Of a DNA stretch of 20,171 nt, positions 17,858 through 20,171 are shown piece by piece. A program made the position numbers and the translations under genes. Below the pieces are notes generated by a model. The model worked only from the letters and a program-made list of their open reading frames with translations, searched no databases and was not told the origin of the DNA. Each line of letters starts with the position of its first letter. Position 1 is the first letter of the stretch. The stretch comes from Chara braunii (Eukaryota; Streptophyta; Charophyceae; Charales; Characeae). Where the stretch lies: the NCBI GenBank assembly GCA_003427395.1, contig BFEA01000306.1, positions 1,040,260 to 1,060,430 on the forward strand, given 5' to 3'.

Positions 17858-18861
17858 ATGGCAGCAAGACGTGAGCGAGTGGAACGCCAGCCCCGTGTGC
17901 GAATGAAACGCTAGCCCCGGTACCCCGGACCGCCCTGGAACAACGGTGGACGATGGGAAGTATACCTCCCGTCGAGTTCTACCTATCGAGGGTTCGACAT
18001 AGAATGGCAGGCCGTGACTTTGGGAAGGGACGCCGCCTTCATGTTGGTAGAATGTCGGTGGACAGGGATAAGACTCAACCGAGGACCCGGAGACGATCTG
18101 TTCTCTAATCTGGAGGTTACCGGGACCATGTATCTGCCTGAGATCGGCTGACATTCGTTGGGGGTAGAGATAGCACAAGGTCACGAGCTGGCACCGGTCT
18201 TTCAAAGGGTCGCTCGGACGTTGACCCGAATAGGACATTCGGTCAGGGGAAGAAGGAACGTGGGCTTGCTAACCCGGGCGCCGCCTTCATGTTGGTAGAA
18301 TGTCGGTGGACAGGGATAAGACTCAACCGAGGACCCGGAGACGATCTGTTATCTAATCTGGAGGTTACCGGGACCATGCATCTGTCTGAGATCGGCTGAC
18401 ATTCGTTGGGGGTAGAGATAGCACAAGGTCACGAGCTGGCACCGGTCTTTCAAAGGGCCGCTCGGACGTTCACCCGAATAGGACATTCCGTCAGGGGAAG
18501 AAGGAACGTGGGCTTGCTAACCCGGGTGGAAATGGGAGGTTGGAGGGAGTTCAGGGCACCGACCACACCGCTAAGATGTCGAGTGCCCCGTTTTATGATA
18601 GACCTCGTCTTCAGAAGCCTCGCAAGGGTGCGGAAGCTGGCAGACTCAGCGATAGTCTGGGCAGGCCACTTTCCCTCCCCTACCATAGGGATGTTCTACG
18701 ATGTCGCTGTGAAGCATGGGCCGTTCTGGGGAAACAGGGCCCACGAATTACTAGAAGTCATCCATATCCTGATGTTTTGTGCGCCCCGGCTAGACTGGAC
18801 AGGGTGCGAATGCATAATCCAAAGGGAAATCGAGATAGGGGAGAATTATCTAACCATTTGA
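17858..18861 (+). pseudogene. GPF module B, broken by stops and a 248-bp duplication
   Basis: Starts at ATG 17858 (Met-Ala-Ala-Arg-Arg), 120 bp after A ends. Frame breaks: TAG at 17912-17914, TGA at 18149-18151, then the tandem duplication of 18031-18278, which shifts the frame by two bases, and the copied TGA at 18397-18399. After the duplication the frame is open to 18861. Conserved parts: DAAFMLVECRW, EVTGTMYLPEIG (stop where A and D have Trp), GVEIAQGHELAPVFQRAART, RVPRFMIDLVFRSLARVR, HGPFWGNRAHELLEVIHIL, IIQREIEIGENYL. It may extend past a TGA to TAA at 18973. Copy 1 lacks B altogether, likely by deletion. Confidence 0.75.
18031..18526 (+). repeat. 248-bp tandem duplication in module B
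   Basis: The stretch starting CGCCGCCTTCATGTTGG at 18031 recurs at 18279; two units end to end. Only about six substitutions separate the units (about 97-98% identity), and no indel. The length is not a multiple of three. Confidence 0.95.
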
Positions 18862-18975
18862 GGAGCCTACCGATCCAGAAGAGCCGCGAGGGCGAAAGCG
18901 GGATTAGCTTCCGCAGGCGGGTCAATAGGGCAGATCGAGTATAGTTCGCTGCGTACGGAAGTTCGCCGATGGTAA

Positions 18976-19360
18976 TAAGAAAGGGGCCTCGGACCTGGAT
19001 GGTTAAAACCCACTAGAAAAACAAAGAAGGGGGATTGACCATAACCCTGAAGGTCAAAAACGGAAAAACGCTGCTCGGGAAGACTTCCCCTAGCAAGATG
19101 CCTAACCCGGACTCCCTCGCGTCGGCCGACGGGACAAGGGCACTATAAACGAGCTTGTGATAAAGGAAGCCCAGTCACGTTCATAGCTCGGCTGGGCGGC
19201 AGGGCCAGTCGTGGCTCCTCCTTAAGGAATGGCAATCAAGAAACGGGGATAGGAAAAGAGACTAAAAAGATAAGCCAACAGAGCTAGGAGCCTAGGGAAC
19301 CTAAGAACCTCGCATTGCGTATGTCCTGGGAATTCTTTGGCTTATGCGGAACTAGGCAAA
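18976..19360 (+). other. Spacer between module B and gag
   Basis: About 385 bp with no gene. It contains the 12-nt palindrome CGTCGGCCGACG (19120-19131) and, just after it, a TATAAA (19144-19149) about 212 bp before the gag ATG, which could be a TATA box. No LTR or primer-binding site is recognised. Confidence 0.45.
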
Positions 19361-20171
19361 ATGGCAACGGAGGAGGTGACAGATAACCGTAAGAGTGAAG
19401 GAGAACCAGGCTTAGAAGGCAGTGCCACGCAAAGCGAAGGGGGGCAGAAGGACAGAGAATCGATAAATCCGGATGGTACCAAAGGGAACCGGAAGGAAAT
19501 CTCCACAGGCGAAAACTCGGGGAAAGCCGGGGGAAGCAGGCAAGGGACCCAGGGGACCAAGGAAGGTAGAAATAAGGATAGGACAAACCCCCAAAACTCG
19601 GAAGCTGCCATGCCTAAGAAAGTAAGGGTCACGGACACGAGGCACAAACTAGCCGAGATAGACAAGAGGACCGTGGAATACAAGGCAAGACTGATTGAGG
19701 AAATGATGACTGGGAACGAAGAAGGTCCTCTGCAGGAGGAACCCCGGGACGAACGGAAAGTCAGCCAAGGTGGGATTGGACAAGGGGATAAAGGTAGTGA
19801 CGGTGGGGGAACGCCAAGCAAGAGAAAGAAAGAGAGAGAGAACTCTTCGGGGATGGAAGCAGAAAAGGCTACGACTCCGCCAGCCCTGGGCAGTAGGGCT
19901 AGCCGCCTGCCGATCACGCCAGCAGTAGCGCGAGGATGCAAAGGACTTTGGAGCCTCAGGGAAAGAGTGTTGGGATGGTTTGACCCGGAAGGAACTATGA
20001 AAACCAGGGAGGGACAGAAGGCCGACAAGGAAAGTCCGGATAACAGTGTGGCAGGCGAGGCCAGCAGCTCCGAGGGCGGCCTTAAGAAGATAGTGTCGTC
20101 CCTCGTGCGAGCACTAAACAAAAATCAAGGCTATCTGGCAGACGCCAAGAAAAAGCTGACTTTCGATGGAG
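19361..20171 (+). CDS. Gag of copy 2, N-terminal part, open to the window end
   Basis: From ATG 19361 (Met-Ala-Thr, in the favourable context AAAATGGC) the frame is open for 270 codons and leaves the window at LADAKKKLTFDG. Residues 1-100 are hydrophilic, rich in Gly, Ser, Lys and Glu, with no clear fold. About 85-115 is a charged helix (KVRVTDTRHKLAEIDKRT then EYKARLIEEMM). Then come a GTPSKRKKERE linker, AEKATTPPA, LWSLRERVLGWFDPEG and SEGGLKKIV, which match copy 1 gag and lead into the capsid. The first about 130 residues have no counterpart in copy 1, where D replaces them. This is the only large element frame in the window without any break. Confidence 0.82.
   Translation, partial: MATEEVTDNRKSEGEPGLEGSATQSEGGQKDRESINPDGTKGNRKEISTGENSGKAGGSRQGTQGTKEGRNKDRTNPQNSEAAMPKKVRVTDTRHKLAEIDKRTVEYKARLIEEMMTGNEEGPLQEEPRDERKVSQGGIGQGDKGSDGGGTPSKRKKERENSSGMEAEKATTPPALGSRASRLPITPAVARGCKGLWSLRERVLGWFDPEGTMKTREGQKADKESPDNSVAGEASSSEGGLKKIVSSLVRALNKNQGYLADAKKKLTFDG

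Larger units (their letters stand above)
16500..20171 (+). mobile_element. Second Ty3-type element, copy 2, 5' part (runs off the window)
   Basis: On the plus strand the order is C2' fragment, module A, module B, then gag, which is cut by the window end. This is the order of copy 1 on the other strand, with B in addition. Gag regions of the two copies share an AEKATTPP motif, [LW]SLRERV.GWFDPEG and YLADAKKKLTFD, at about 60% protein identity by eye, so they are different subfamilies and not a recent duplication. The left edge near 16500 is where similarity to copy 1 stops; it is not an LTR boundary that I can recognise. Confidence 0.8.

Noticed and set aside
19284-20121. Minus-strand frame of 259 codons opposite gag of copy 2
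   Set aside because: The plus-strand frame matches copy 1 gag; the reverse is a shadow produced by purine-rich coding DNA.

Overview
The window looks like repeat-rich nuclear DNA of a eukaryote, most probably a plant or charophyte-type green alga. It carries long satellite arrays, a decayed Ty3-type LTR retrotransposon, and no recognisable host gene. The lineage is inferred from general resemblance of the Ty3 polyprotein and from repeat style; nothing in the sequence proves it, and a fungal or other source is not excluded.

Layout. Positions 1-2130 hold about 26 copies of an 80/81-bp satellite with two subfamilies. Positions 2131-2895 hold a second, 91-bp tandem repeat. A purine-only-biased GA/GAA tract (2881-3152) follows and flips abruptly into pyrimidine-rich DNA (3153-3600). 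Positions 3600-7065 have no convincing gene. They contain diverged duplications, many short perfect hairpins and a 26-bp GC-rich tandem repeat, and they may include the 3' LTR of the element that follows.

Positions 7040-15151 carry, on the minus strand, a degenerate Ty3-type retrotransposon (copy 1). In transcription order it has extra genes upstream of gag, then gag/capsid, a CCHC nucleocapsid knuckle, aspartic protease (active site lost), reverse transcriptase (YIDD kept), RNase H and integrase (DD35E kept). Stops and frameshifts break it throughout. Positions 16500-20171 carry, on the plus strand, the 5' part of a second, related but divergent element (copy 2), head-to-head with copy 1. 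Its gag is open from an ATG at 19361 to the window edge.

The most unusual content is a family of paralogous genes of about 265 codons lying in tandem upstream of gag in both copies. I call it the GPF module, after a conserved [EMKF]-x-GPF motif. Five copies or fragments are seen in addition to one fused to gag: C1 and C2 (minus), D (minus, fused in frame to gag), C2' , A and B (plus). The complete ones begin Met-Ala and share LPPFL, [LF]EMGPF-type and a C-terminal [IV]-x-REV...Y[VL] motif. I do not recognise this family. By comparing the two copies the ancestral order can be inferred as C1-C2-A/D-B-gag-PR-RT-RH-IN. Function is unknown; being attached to gag in both copies argues that these genes belong to the element.
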